From the NCBI GenBank assembly GCA_009842325.1, contig VYFQ01000014.1:37286-101285 (forward strand): DNA of 64,000 nucleotides, read 5' to 3'. The position numbers and the translations under genes are program-made. This stretch comes from Acidimicrobiaceae bacterium (GTDB taxonomy: Bacteria > Actinomycetota > Acidimicrobiia > Acidimicrobiales > Aldehydirespiratoraceae). Within the stretch, counting starts at the first letter, position 1, and each line of letters begins with the position of its first letter. The notes below the pieces were generated by a model. It searched no databases and was not told the DNA's origin. It worked only from the letters and a program-made list of their open reading frames with translations. Below, piece after piece: positions 29,387-40,076 of this stretch.

Positions 29387-30964
29387 TCAGCGGCGGGCTA
29401 CCCGGGCCAGGTCCTTGGACCGGTAGACGTAGGGCACTACCGCCAGCAGGATGGGCAGGATCTCCAAGCGGCCGATGATCATCAGCAGTGCCAGCACCAG
29501 CCGGGCCGGCTGGCTGAACGCCACCGCGTAGTTGGAGGTCGGACCGGCCTCGCCCAGAGCCGGGCCCATGTTCCCCAGCGCCGAGACGACCGATCCGAGC
29601 GAGGTCTCCAGATCCCCGCCCAGTGCTGTGACCGCCAGCAGGCCGGCGATCACCAGCATGAAATGAAGCAGGAAGAACCCGGCCACCCGGGACACGACGC
29701 TCTCGCTGACGGTGTCGCGGCCGAGGCGGATCGGGATCACGGCCCGGGGCGACTGGGAGTGCTGGACGGAGCGCAGCATCACCAGCCCCAGCACCTGCAT
29801 TCGCATCACCTTGATGCCGCCCGACGTCGAGCCCGTGCAGCCGCCCACCACCATCAGGAACAGCAGCACGAGCTGCGCCCCGGCGACCCAGGTCACATAG
29901 TCGCCGGGCGAGCCGGACCCGGTGGCGTTGGACAGGCCGGTGCTGGTGCCCAACGAGACCACGGTGAAGACCGCTCCCCGGATCGCCGAGCCCAGCGGCA
30001 GGCCGTTCTCCAGCCACACCAGGATCACGATGACGGCCGAGGCGACGGCCAGCACGCCGAGGTACGAGCGGAACTCGCTGTTGCGGTGATACGGCACCCG
30101 GCCGGTGGTCACCGCCCGCCAATGCAGCGAGAAGCTGGTTCCGCCGAGGACCATGAACACGATCACCACCGTCTCGACGGCCACGCTGTCGTAGTGCCCG
30201 ATCGAGTCGGCGTGCACCGAGAAGCCGCCGGTGGCCGCGAGCGTGAACGCGTGGGCCACCGCGTCGTAGAGCGATGAGAATCCGTCAGCCACGAAGAAGG
30301 CCACCGCTGCGCAGACCGTGAAGCCGATGTACACCATCCACAGGCGCCGGGCCGTCTCGCTCACCCTCGGTGTGAGGCGGTCTGACGTTGTCCCCGGCGC
30401 CTCGGCCGTGATCAGCTCCAGCCCGCCGACACCGAGGAACGGGAGCACCGCCACCGCCAGGACCACTACACCCATGCCGCCGTACCAGTGGGTGAGCTGG
30501 CGGTACATCATCAGGCCCCGGCCCGGAGACTCGAAGTCGGTCAGCACGGTGGAGCCGCTGGCCGAGAAGCCCGACGCCGACTCGAACACGCTGTTGACGA
30601 CCTGCTCGACGAAGTCTGCACCAGGCCCGGCGAACGTGCCGGCCAGCACGAAGGGAAGGGCACCCACGACGGTGGTGAGGATCCAGGTCCACGCCACCGT
30701 GGCGAAGATGTCACGCTTGCGGATCGCGCTGGGCCGGGTGAGGTACCACAGCAGGCCTCCCGCCGCGCCGGCCACCAGCGCGGAGGCTCCCAGTGCCAGC
30801 GTGTCGCGCCGGCTGGTGGCCGCCTCCAGCAGGGCGCAGGCCAGCATCCCCAGCGACACCGCCGCCAGGGCGATGCCGAGGATGTGAAGGGTCGTGGAGG
30901 CGAACCGGTCCCGAAGCGGGCTGTGTCCGGCCGGCGCGACCTCAGGGACGGGACCGCTAGCCAT
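29387..30964 (-). CDS. trkH: TrkH-family potassium uptake protein (first of the tandem pair, distal in the operon)
   Basis: Potassium-translocating membrane subunit, 525 residues, with four pore loops that carry the selectivity-filter glycines: SASGFSASGSTVL, ATGGFSVHAD, SLGTSTGLSN and ALGNMGPALGEAGP. Many hydrophobic segments surround them. It needs a TrkA/KtrA-type gating subunit, supplied by the trkA gene at the head of this operon. The ATG at 30964 overlaps the stop of the upstream trkH by 8 bases. The two TrkH proteins are clearly different in sequence and may form separate or mixed dimers; which is not decidable here. Confidence 0.9.
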   Translation of the reverse strand: MASGPVPEVAPAGHSPLRDRFASTTLHILGIALAAVSLGMLACALLEAATSRRDTLALGASALVAGAAGGLLWYLTRPSAIRKRDIFATVAWTWILTTVVGALPFVLAGTFAGPGADFVEQVVNSVFESASGFSASGSTVLTDFESPGRGLMMYRQLTHWYGGMGVVVLAVAVLPFLGVGGLELITAEAPGTTSDRLTPRVSETARRLWMVYIGFTVCAAVAFFVADGFSSLYDAVAHAFTLAATGGFSVHADSIGHYDSVAVETVVIVFMVLGGTSFSLHWRAVTTGRVPYHRNSEFRSYLGVLAVASAVIVILVWLENGLPLGSAIRGAVFTVVSLGTSTGLSNATGSGSPGDYVTWVAGAQLVLLFLMVVGGCTGSTSGGIKVMRMQVLGLVMLRSVQHSQSPRAVIPIRLGRDTVSESVVSRVAGFFLLHFMLVIAGLLAVTALGGDLETSLGSVVSALGNMGPALGEAGPTSNYAVAFSQPARLVLALLMIIGRLEILPILLAVVPYVYRSKDLARVARR

Positions 30965-32561
30965 CGCCGGACCTGGACTCGACCAGAGCCTCCAGGCGGC
31001 GGGACGCCGACCTGACCGAGAAGCGGCCCCGCCGCACTGCGGCCTTGTACCAGTTCATGACCAGGCCGACGCCGGCCAGCACCGGAGGCACCGACATCCG
31101 GCCGCCCATCATCAGCGGCACCAGGGCCAACCGCTCCGCCCGGTCGACGCCTTCGAGCAAACCGAAGGCGCCGATCTCCCCGAACGCCGGACCGAAGGTG
31201 GTCACCGCGCTCACCGACCCCCACACGCTGCCCAGCAGCGAGACGCCCGAGACGCCCAGCAGCAGGGCCCCGACCCCCACCAGGACGACGTAGGCGACCT
31301 GGTGGCCCCCTAAGCGGTCCAGGGTGCGCTGGGAGAGGGTCTCGTCATCGCGCCGCACCAGGACGACCGCGTACGGGTCGAGCTGGCGGCGAAGCTCCCC
31401 CCCGGCCGAGCCCATCAGCAGCTGGACTCGCATGACCCGCATGCCCCCACCGGCCGAGCCCATCATGGAGCCGATCCCGGCTGCGACCAGCAGGATTACC
31501 GTGGTCGCGGTCCCCCACGCCGTCCAGTCGACGACCGCGAACCCGGTGGTGCTCATCGCCGACACCGCCATGAAGCCAGCCTCGCCCCAGCCGATGCCCC
31601 GGTGCAGGGCCATAGCCGCCGTGGCTGCCACCAGCAGCACGACGAACGTCCTGAGCTCCTGGGAGCGCCAGAGCGGGCGGAGCCGGCCCCGGGCGATCCA
31701 CCAGACAACGAAGATCCCCGCGCCGGCCAGGAACATCCCGACGCCGGCAACCGCTTGGGTGGCACCCCCGTAGCCGGCCAGCGAGTCGGCCCGGCCGGTG
31801 AAGCCCCCGGTTGACACCGTGCCCAGCCCTACGACCAGGGCCTCGGTGACTCCGAGACCGGTCAGCAGGTAGGCGATCACGCAGGCCGCGGTGAAGCCGG
31901 AGTACAGGATCAGCACCCGGCGCCTGCCCGTGGATGCGCTGGGTACGAGGTCCAGCCCCCTGCGCCCGGTGGTGTAGCCGATCAAGGCCGTGGACCGCAG
32001 CACGACCGGGAGGGTCACCACCCCGATCCACACCGCTAACAGACCCCCCACCCAACTGGTGGCCGCCCTGAACAGCACCACCGACCGCGACGCCTCGGCG
32101 GCATCCAGGAGGGTGAGCGACGTAGTGGTGAAGCCGGCTGCGGACTCGACCAGGGCGTCGTCGAGGCGGGCCAGGCTGCCGGTGCCCGCATACAGGACTG
32201 TGCCGAACAGCACCAGCACCGTCCAGAGGAGGCCGATTCCGGCGAACACCCGGCCTGTTCCGGGCCGTTCCGGCGGCGCCACCCGCCGTCGGGCCACGGC
32301 CGCGAGAGCCGCGAGGACAGCCCCCACACAGGTGAACGCGACGGCGTCGGCGTTGTCGTCGCCTATCCCGGCGAGGCCGCACAGCATGGTGGCCACGCCG
32401 AGGACGAGGCCCGCATCGATGATGGAGGCGAGCGCCCAGGACACGATCCGCGCCGGAGGCCGCTCCGCCGAGCCGGGGAGCAGGGGGCGGGTGCGTCGCA
32501 GCCCACCCAAGCGTCTCAAGCCGCCAGCCGGTCGACCCCCCGCAATGCCTAGTCGTCGCAC
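30957..32561 (-). CDS. trkH: TrkH-family potassium uptake protein (second of the tandem pair, proximal)
   Basis: A second TrkH of 534 residues. Pore-loop signatures are SAAGFTTTSLTLLD, VSTGGFTGRADS, MSTTGFAVVDW and TTFGPAFGEIG, so all four filter glycines are kept. The N-terminal 40 residues are arginine- and glycine-rich and unlike membrane protein; the true start may be near the VSWALAS segment. As written, the GTG at 32561 overlaps the trkA stop by 13 bases. Tandem trkH genes behind one trkA suggest two pores gated by the same cytoplasmic ring or used under different conditions, which is inference. Confidence 0.88.
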   Translation of the reverse strand: MRRLGIAGGRPAGGLRRLGGLRRTRPLLPGSAERPPARIVSWALASIIDAGLVLGVATMLCGLAGIGDDNADAVAFTCVGAVLAALAAVARRRVAPPERPGTGRVFAGIGLLWTVLVLFGTVLYAGTGSLARLDDALVESAAGFTTTSLTLLDAAEASRSVVLFRAATSWVGGLLAVWIGVVTLPVVLRSTALIGYTTGRRGLDLVPSASTGRRRVLILYSGFTAACVIAYLLTGLGVTEALVVGLGTVSTGGFTGRADSLAGYGGATQAVAGVGMFLAGAGIFVVWWIARGRLRPLWRSQELRTFVVLLVAATAAMALHRGIGWGEAGFMAVSAMSTTGFAVVDWTAWGTATTVILLVAAGIGSMMGSAGGGMRVMRVQLLMGSAGGELRRQLDPYAVVLVRRDDETLSQRTLDRLGGHQVAYVVLVGVGALLLGVSGVSLLGSVWGSVSAVTTFGPAFGEIGAFGLLEGVDRAERLALVPLMMGGRMSVPPVLAGVGLVMNWYKAAVRRGRFSVRSASRRLEALVESRSGDG

Positions 32562-33901
32562 GTCAACAGCCGATGGACCTCCCGAGCCGAGCCCGGGGTG
32601 GCGAACGCGACCACATGGTCGCGTCCGCGTAGCCGGCTCCGGCCGCGGGCGATCTGCGGCTTGCCGTCGCGCACAATGGCCCCGATGAGCACGCCCTTGG
32701 GCAGCTTGAGGTCCTTCACGAGAGCCTCGTCGGCGGGGCTGCCCTTAGCCACCTCGAGTTCCAGAACCTCGGCGTCGGACTCCAGGAAGGTCGTCACCGC
32801 GGCCACATCGCCGCGCACGAAGCGCATCACCCCGTCGGCGGTGGCGGTGCGGGGCGAAAGGGCCACATCGACGCCCGCGGAGTCCAGCAGCGACAGCAGG
32901 GCCAGCTTATGAACCACCGCGATCGTCTCCGACGCGCCCACGGACTTGGCGTAGAGGCAGGCCAGGATGTTCGACTCGTCCTCGCCGGTCAACGCGGCCA
33001 CCGCGTCGAACCGGCCGAGGTTGGTCTCCTCGAGGAGGTCGGCGTCGGTTATGTCGCCCTCGAACACCTGCACATCGGACAGGTGCTCGGCCAGTTCCAG
33101 GGCCCGCGGTGCGTCGCGCTCGACGATGACCACCTCCACTCCCCTCGACACCAGCCGGGCCGCGAGGATCTCGGCGGTGCGGCCCCCGCCGAGCAGCAGC
33201 ACGTGGCGGACCGCACCGGCTCCCAGGCCAAGGAGCTTGGCCACCCGGTGACGGGCCCGCCGCTTGCACACCACCCGCACCAGATCGTCCTCGAGCAGCG
33301 TGTAGTCGGCGCGGGGTATGTAGGTGTCCTCGCCCCGGGAGATCGACCCGACCATGAACTCCCAGTCGGGCTCGTACTCGGCCGCGATCTCCGACAGCCT
33401 CCGGCCGACGATCGGGGCATCGGCCTCGAGGCGGGCGCCCATGACGATGGCCTCGCCGTGGGCCATGACCGCAATCTCGGACGCCCCGGGGTAGTCGAGC
33501 AGGTCGAGGATCCGCTCCGCGGTCTCGTAGTCGGGATCGATCACCAGATCGGCGCGGAATGTCTGCCTCAGCTCCGCCGAGGCCTTGCCGCGCAACTCCT
33601 CGGCCTCGATGCGAACGATGGTCTTGTCCACGCCCCGCTGCTTGGCGAGCAGCGACGCGACCAGGTTCACCTCGTCGTTGCTGGTGACCGCCACGACCAA
33701 CTCGCAGCTGTCGAGGCCAGCGTCGGAGAGCACGCTGGGATGGGTGCCGCTGCCCTCCACCGTAAGCACGTCGAGATCGGCGCCGATCTGGCGGAGGCGG
33801 TCAGCGTCGATGTCCACCACCGCGACGTTGTGGCGTTCACGGCTGAGCCGGGCAGCCACGTAGGAGCCGACCTCGCCGGCCCCCACCACGATGACATGCA
33901 C
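32549..33901 (-). CDS. trkA: Trk potassium system NAD-binding gating subunit
   Basis: Cytoplasmic regulatory subunit of 450 residues with the duplicated RCK-N/RCK-C plan. The first nucleotide-binding half starts MHVIVVGAGEVGSYVA and has the acidic VVDID; the second starts HVLLLGGGRTAEILA with VIVERD. RCK-C domains follow each. It binds NAD(H) or ATP and opens TrkH. First gene of a trkA-trkH-trkH operon with overlapping ends. The ATG at 33901 begins a canonical N-terminus. Confidence 0.94.
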   Translation of the reverse strand: MHVIVVGAGEVGSYVAARLSRERHNVAVVDIDADRLRQIGADLDVLTVEGSGTHPSVLSDAGLDSCELVVAVTSNDEVNLVASLLAKQRGVDKTIVRIEAEELRGKASAELRQTFRADLVIDPDYETAERILDLLDYPGASEIAVMAHGEAIVMGARLEADAPIVGRRLSEIAAEYEPDWEFMVGSISRGEDTYIPRADYTLLEDDLVRVVCKRRARHRVAKLLGLGAGAVRHVLLLGGGRTAEILAARLVSRGVEVVIVERDAPRALELAEHLSDVQVFEGDITDADLLEETNLGRFDAVAALTGEDESNILACLYAKSVGASETIAVVHKLALLSLLDSAGVDVALSPRTATADGVMRFVRGDVAAVTTFLESDAEVLELEVAKGSPADEALVKDLKLPKGVLIGAIVRDGKPQIARGRSRLRGRDHVVAFATPGSAREVHRLLTCDD

Positions 33902-33952
33902 GGGTATTTTCTAGCCGCGAATCGCCGCGAACATGACTATCGCCCCGCGTGA

Positions 33953-34543
33953 TCAGGCGAGCAACCCGCCGTCGGCGATCACGATGCCAGCGTCGGTAGC
34001 GACTGCGTCGAGGGGCACGTCCCACCGGTCCTGGGGAACGTCGGCGACCTCCTGGAACGAGTAGGCCACGCCGATGGCCGTGGGTCGGGGCCCGCCGGAC
34101 GGCAGCGACGCTAGGGCCCGGTCGTAGAACCCCCCGCCCTGTCCCAGCCGGTGGCAGCGTCCGTCGAAAGCAGTCAGGGGCACCAGCACCGCATCGTGGT
34201 CGGCGAAGGCCACCACCTCGCCGTCCGCCGGCTCGGGAATGCCGAAGGAGCCCCGTGCGAACGACTGGCCCTCGCACCAGGCCACGAACTCCAGGTCGTC
34301 GCCCACCACGCGGGGAACCGTGAACACCTCCCGGCGCGGGCCGTCCAGCAGCCCGTCGAGCGGAATCTCCCCCCGCACGGCCCGGTAGGCGGCAACGCGG
34401 CGAGCCCCGGCTATCGCCGGAAAGGCATCCAACCGCCGTGCCACGGCTGCTCCGGCCTCGGCCACGGCCGCCGCGCTCAAACCGGCGCGGCGGGCCCTCA
34501 TCTCGGCCCGGAGGCGGGCCTTGGCATCCGACACCGAATCCAT
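33953..34543 (-). CDS. 5-formyltetrahydrofolate cyclo-ligase
   Basis: Converts 5-formyl-THF with ATP to 5,10-methenyl-THF, keeping the folate pool active. The 196-residue protein has an N-terminal KARLRAEMRARRAGLS, VPLTAFDGRCHRLGQGGGFYDRAL (GQGGGFYDR is the family signature) and IGVAYSFQEV. The frame stays open for 300 codons upstream across the pyrophosphatase gene on the other strand; the ATG at 34543 (MDSVSDAK) is the natural start. It is divergent from hppA with 51 bases between. Confidence 0.93.
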   Translation of the reverse strand: MDSVSDAKARLRAEMRARRAGLSAAAVAEAGAAVARRLDAFPAIAGARRVAAYRAVRGEIPLDGLLDGPRREVFTVPRVVGDDLEFVAWCEGQSFARGSFGIPEPADGEVVAFADHDAVLVPLTAFDGRCHRLGQGGGFYDRALASLPSGGPRPTAIGVAYSFQEVADVPQDRWDVPLDAVATDAGIVIADGGLLA

Positions 34544-34594
34544 CCCCCAAGAGTAGGCTCGCCAAGTTCTAGGACTCTCAAAGGGAGCAGTGTC

Positions 34595-36703
<2,109 letters not shown>

Positions 36704-36716
36704 CAGCAAGGCACTT

Positions 36717-36810
36717 CCGGCCGGCGGGTCCTGTCGCCGGGCTCCGTCCGGTCGACGGGGCTTCGCCCCATTGTCGACCGCCCGGACCCGTCGCCACCCC
36801 CCGGCCTGGC
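36717..36810 (+). repeat. Dispersed 94-bp repeat, copy B
   Basis: Starts 14 bases after the hppA stop codon. It is the direct counterpart of the minus-strand copy at 22955-23046. It contains the hairpin GGTCGACGGGG, loop CTTCG, then CCCCATTGTCGACC, one base pair longer than in copy A. Outside these positions only one base differs. Here it is intergenic and could act as a transcription stop for hppA. Confidence 0.8.
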
Positions 36811-36829
36811 CGGTTGCTCTCGGCCCTTG

Positions 36830-36904
36830 TTACGGCGCGGGGGCTACTTCTACTACCGTTCGGACTCCGGTAGCTGAGCGGAGGCGGTTGAAGCCTTCGT
36901 TCAG
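36830..36904 (-). pseudogene. Fossil of an alcohol dehydrogenase C-terminus
   Basis: Read on the minus strand, this gives 24 residues beginning LNEGFNRLRS and ending TVVEVAPAP plus stop, closely matching the last residues of the intact dehydrogenase at 37048 (VNEGFDRLRA...TVVEVAAPS). The two differ at many third-codon positions, so they diverged as coding genes before the rest of this copy was lost. The upstream part is replaced by tandem repeats. Confidence 0.65.
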
Positions 36905-36924
36905 CCCCCCACACCCCCGAACCC

Positions 36925-37031
36925 CCGCGTTCTGTGAGCAGATATGCCGACTGAGGCAGCTTGTTTGCGCACAGAAACGGGTTACCGCGTTCTGTGAGCA
37001 GATATGCCGACTGAGGCAGCTTGTTTGCGCA
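36925..37031. repeat. Two-copy 47-bp direct repeat with 60-bp period
   Basis: Bases 36925-36971 and 36985-37031 are identical (starting CCGCGTTCTGTGAGCAG, ending CTTGTTTGCGCA). They are separated by 13 bases (CAGAAACGGGTTA). A short TGCC/GGCA stem lies in each unit. Too few copies and no cas genes for a CRISPR. The 345 bases between hppA and the dehydrogenase gene hold only these repeats, the dispersed element and the dehydrogenase fossil. Confidence 0.8.
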
Positions 37032-37047
37032 GGAAAACCAGGGGCCG

Positions 37048-38154
37048 CTAGGAGGGAGCGGCCACCTCCACCACGGTGCGGACGCCTCCGGCGGCTCGGA
37101 GGCGGTCGAAGCCCTCGTTCACGCCGTCCAGGGGCACCCGGTGGGTGATCATGGATTCGAGGTCTAGTTCGCCGCGCTGCCACAGGCCTACGAGGCGGGG
37201 GATGTCGCGGTTGGGCCAGCAGTCGCCCAGCAGGGTCCCCACCAAGCGCTTCTGCTGGATCATGAACACGGTCACGGAGCCGATGTCGACGGTGTGCTCG
37301 GGCGGGGGCGCGCCGACCACCACCGTGGTGCCTCCGGCTCCAGTGACCTCCAGGCCCAGTCGCACCAGATCAGCCACGCCCGCTGTCTCGAAGGCGTAGT
37401 CGGCGCCCCGGCCGCTGGTGGCATCGGCCACTGCCTGGCGAAGTTCCGAGGCATCCCCGCCGACGGCGTCGGTGGCCCCTAGGCGCAGAGCAGCTTGCTG
37501 GCGTGACTCCACTGGGTCGGAGACCACGATGCGGGCCGCCCCTGCGATGCGGGCTCCCTGGACTGCGGAAATGCCGACGCCTCCGAGGCCGGTGACCACG
37601 ACGGTGGAGCCCCGCTCCACCTTGGCCGTGTTGAGCACGGCACCGACGCCAGTCTGCACCGCGCAGCCGATCAGGCAGGCCACTTCGAGGGGAATGTCGT
37701 CGTCGAGGCGCACCACACCCGAGGCCGGAACCACCGTTTGCTGGGCGAAGGCACCGACTCCCAGGCCGCGGTGCACTAGTTGGCCGGCCCGTGAGAACGG
37801 CGACGTGCTGTCGGGCCGGGTGCCGGCCACGAAGCTCATGGCCTGCGCGCAGCGGCTGGCCTGCTGGCGGGCGCAGCCGTCGCAGTGCCCGCACGGCGCC
37901 AGCGGCGTGACCATCACCTTGTCACCCTCGGACACGTGGCCGACCCCATCGCCGACCGCGGCCACCACTCCGGCCGCTTCGTGGCCGAGCACCGCCGGGA
38001 ACAGGTATCCCCCCTCGATGATGGTGAGATCGCTGTGGCAGATGCCGCTGTGACTCACGGCCACGCACACCTCGCCGGGCCGGGGATCGGCCAGTTCCAG
38101 GTCGTCGACCATCTCCAGCGGAGACGCCGGATCAGTCAGCAGGGCCGCCCTCAC
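37048..38154 (-). CDS. Zinc-dependent alcohol dehydrogenase (MDR superfamily)
   Basis: NAD-dependent dehydrogenase of 368 residues. Catalytic zinc ligands appear in GICHSDLTI (Cys) and GHEAAGVVAAVG (His/Glu); the structural zinc site is compressed to CGHCDGCARQQASRC, four cysteines. The Rossmann motif is VTGLGGVGISAVQGA. It resembles the Rxyl_3153/NDMA-dependent-like branch, with substrate unknown. I placed the start at the GTG at 38154 (VRAALLTD), which fits the family; upstream residues are not conserved-looking. A fragment of a related gene lies 140 bases past its 3' end. Confidence 0.88.
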   Translation of the reverse strand: MRAALLTDPASPLEMVDDLELADPRPGEVCVAVSHSGICHSDLTIIEGGYLFPAVLGHEAAGVVAAVGDGVGHVSEGDKVMVTPLAPCGHCDGCARQQASRCAQAMSFVAGTRPDSTSPFSRAGQLVHRGLGVGAFAQQTVVPASGVVRLDDDIPLEVACLIGCAVQTGVGAVLNTAKVERGSTVVVTGLGGVGISAVQGARIAGAARIVVSDPVESRQQAALRLGATDAVGGDASELRQAVADATSGRGADYAFETAGVADLVRLGLEVTGAGGTTVVVGAPPPEHTVDIGSVTVFMIQQKRLVGTLLGDCWPNRDIPRLVGLWQRGELDLESMITHRVPLDGVNEGFDRLRAAGGVRTVVEVAAPS

Positions 38155-38184
38155 AGGCCGTAACCCTACTTCGGTCCGCCTACG

Positions 38185-38234
38185 GGAATTGGCAGCGCAG
38201 AACTCCCGAACGGGCACTCTCCGCTGCCAATTCC
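38185..38234 (-). terminator. Perfect 13-bp inverted repeat between kinase and dehydrogenase genes
   Basis: GGAATTGGCAGCG at 38185-38197 is perfectly complementary to CGCTGCCAATTCC at 38222-38234. The loop contains a smaller CCCG-AA-CGGG. It lies 9 bases after the kinase stop and 31 bases before the dehydrogenase start, both on the minus strand. No T-run follows, so it could be a terminator or an operator. Confidence 0.5.
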
Positions 38235-38242
38235 TGGAGTGC

Positions 38243-39109
38243 TCAGGCCTCGAAGGGGCCGCCTCGTGTGGTGGGGCCCATCCGGGCCATCACTAGCGAC
38301 ATCACCCGGTGGGCCGCGTCGACGGCCGCGGTCGGGGCGGCCCCGGCCCGCCTCGACATCAGGTAGCCGGCCACGAACCCGTCGGTGGCGCCGGTGCGGT
38401 CCACGACGGTGGCCGGAAGAGACGGCTCGCGGCGGTGAATGCCCTCGGCGGTGATCACCGTGGTGCGCTCCGGTCCGATCACGATGGTGCAGCCGCTCCC
38501 CTCGACGAGCTGGTCCGGTTCGAGGCCCAGGCGGGCGTGATCGCGCCGGGTGAAAATCACCGTGTCAGGCTGTACCGCCGTCACCATCTCTGCGAACGCG
38601 GCCGGGCCGTAGTCCGCGGCCTCGTCGGAGGACAGCCCGGTCAGGGTGATCGGTACCCGGCGCTCCATTGCCCCGGTGACGATGCCCTCCACCGCGGTGG
38701 CGAGTGGGTCGGACATGAGCGAGCGGCCCGGCACGAACAGCTGCACCGCGCCCACGAGCACCTCGGCGTCCGCGGCGGCCAGCGTCGACGAGGCTCCCCT
38801 GTCCACCAGGGTGGTGCGGTATCCCTGCTGCAGCAGGTTGACCGTCACCCCGGTCACGCCGTGGGCGATCACCTGGGTGTCCACCCCTCTCCTCTGGAGG
38901 TCGGCGACCAGCGAGTTGCCCAGAGCATCGGCACCGACCTGGCCCACGAAGCGGGCCGACCCGCCCCGCTCGCAGGTGATGGCCGCGACATTCGCCGCAG
39001 AGCCGCCCCGCACTCTGAGCGTGCGCGCCTCCGCGAGGTGGCCCCGACGCATTCCGTCGGGAAGCTCGACCACGAGCTCCTCGACCAAGTCCCCGATCGT
39101 CAGCAGCAT
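38243..39109 (-). CDS. PfkB-family carbohydrate/nucleoside kinase
   Basis: Ribokinase-like kinase of 288 residues. N-terminal GDLVEELVVEL, RGGSAANVAA (sugar-binding GG motif), FVGQVGADALGNSL, and the C-terminal catalytic DRTGATDGFVAGYLMSRR with the usual GAGD altered to GATD but the base Asp retained. The substrate cannot be read from sequence. The ATG at 39109 is preceded by AGAGGG; residues further upstream in the frame belong to the divergent menB gene region. Confidence 0.83.
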   Translation of the reverse strand: MLLTIGDLVEELVVELPDGMRRGHLAEARTLRVRGGSAANVAAITCERGGSARFVGQVGADALGNSLVADLQRRGVDTQVIAHGVTGVTVNLLQQGYRTTLVDRGASSTLAAADAEVLVGAVQLFVPGRSLMSDPLATAVEGIVTGAMERRVPITLTGLSSDEAADYGPAAFAEMVTAVQPDTVIFTRRDHARLGLEPDQLVEGSGCTIVIGPERTTVITAEGIHRREPSLPATVVDRTGATDGFVAGYLMSRRAGAAPTAAVDAAHRVMSLVMARMGPTTRGGPFEA

Positions 39110-39142
39110 CGCCCTCTGATCCGGTGACTGTAGTGTGCGGTC

Positions 39143-40045
39143 GTGGTCTCGGAACTCTTCGACCCTGGCGCCTGGCGGGTTGTCGACGGCTTCGACGACC
39201 TCACCGACGTCACCTACCACCGGGCGGTGGATCAGGGAACGGTGCGGGTCGCCTTCGACCGGCCCGAGGTGCGCAACGCCTTCCGCCCCCACACGGTGGA
39301 CGAGCTGTTCCGCTGCCTCGACCACGCCCGCATGACCGGCGACGTGGGCTGCGTGCTGATCACCGGCAACGGGCCGTCACCCCGCGACGGGGGCTGGGCC
39401 TTCTGCTCGGGCGGGGACCAGCGCATCCGGGGCCGTGACGGCTACCGGTACGCCTCCGGCGAGACGGGCGACACCATCGACGCCGGGCGCTCGGGGCGGC
39501 TGCACATCCTGGAGGTGCAGCGCCTGATCCGCATGATGCCCAAAGTGGTGGTCGCGGTGGTGCCGGGCTGGGCGGTGGGCGGGGGCCACAGCCTCCACGC
39601 GGTGGCCGACCTGACCCTGGCCAGCGCCGAGCACGGCCTGTTCAAGCAGACCGACACCGATGTGGCCAGCTTCGACGGCGGATTCGGCTCGGGCTACCTG
39701 GCCAGGCTCATCGGCCAGAAGCGGGCCCGTGAGATCTTCTTCCTGGGACGCACCTACTCGGCCCAGGAGGCCTTCGAGATGGGGATGGTCAACAAGGTGG
39801 TCCCCCACGGCGAGCTGGAGACGGTCGCCCTGGAGTGGGCGCGGGAGATCAACGCCAAGAGCCCGACGGCGCAGCGGATGGTTAAGTTCGCCCTCAACCT
39901 GGTGGACGACGGGCTCATCGGCCAGCAGGTGTTCGCCGGCGAGGCCACCCGGCTGGCCTACATGACCGACGAGGCCGCCGAGGGCCGCGACGCCTTCCTG
40001 CACAAGCGTCCCCCGGACTGGTCCCCCTTCCCCTGGCATTACTGA
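39143..40045 (+). CDS. menB: 1,4-dihydroxy-2-naphthoyl-CoA synthase
   Basis: Crotonase-fold enzyme of menaquinone biosynthesis that closes the second ring from succinylbenzoyl-CoA. The 300-residue protein begins with the typical FDDLTDVTYHRAVDQGTVRVAFDRPEVRNAF, then WAFCSGGDQRIRG, the oxyanion-hole GWAVGGGHSLHAV, KQTDTDVASFDGGFGSGYLAR (the catalytic Asp/Tyr-loop signature) and the terminal WSPFPWHY. Other men genes are not in the window. GTG start at 39143, 33 bases from the divergent kinase gene. Confidence 0.93.
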   Translation: MVSELFDPGAWRVVDGFDDLTDVTYHRAVDQGTVRVAFDRPEVRNAFRPHTVDELFRCLDHARMTGDVGCVLITGNGPSPRDGGWAFCSGGDQRIRGRDGYRYASGETGDTIDAGRSGRLHILEVQRLIRMMPKVVVAVVPGWAVGGGHSLHAVADLTLASAEHGLFKQTDTDVASFDGGFGSGYLARLIGQKRAREIFFLGRTYSAQEAFEMGMVNKVVPHGELETVALEWAREINAKSPTAQRMVKFALNLVDDGLIGQQVFAGEATRLAYMTDEAAEGRDAFLHKRPPDWSPFPWHY

Positions 40046-40076
40046 GCGGGCGGCCCGGCGGTCGCGCCGGATCGGG

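Noticed and set aside
36925..37031. CRISPR array
   Set aside because: Only two identical 47-bp units with a 13-bp gap, and no cas genes nearby; a tandem duplication explains it.
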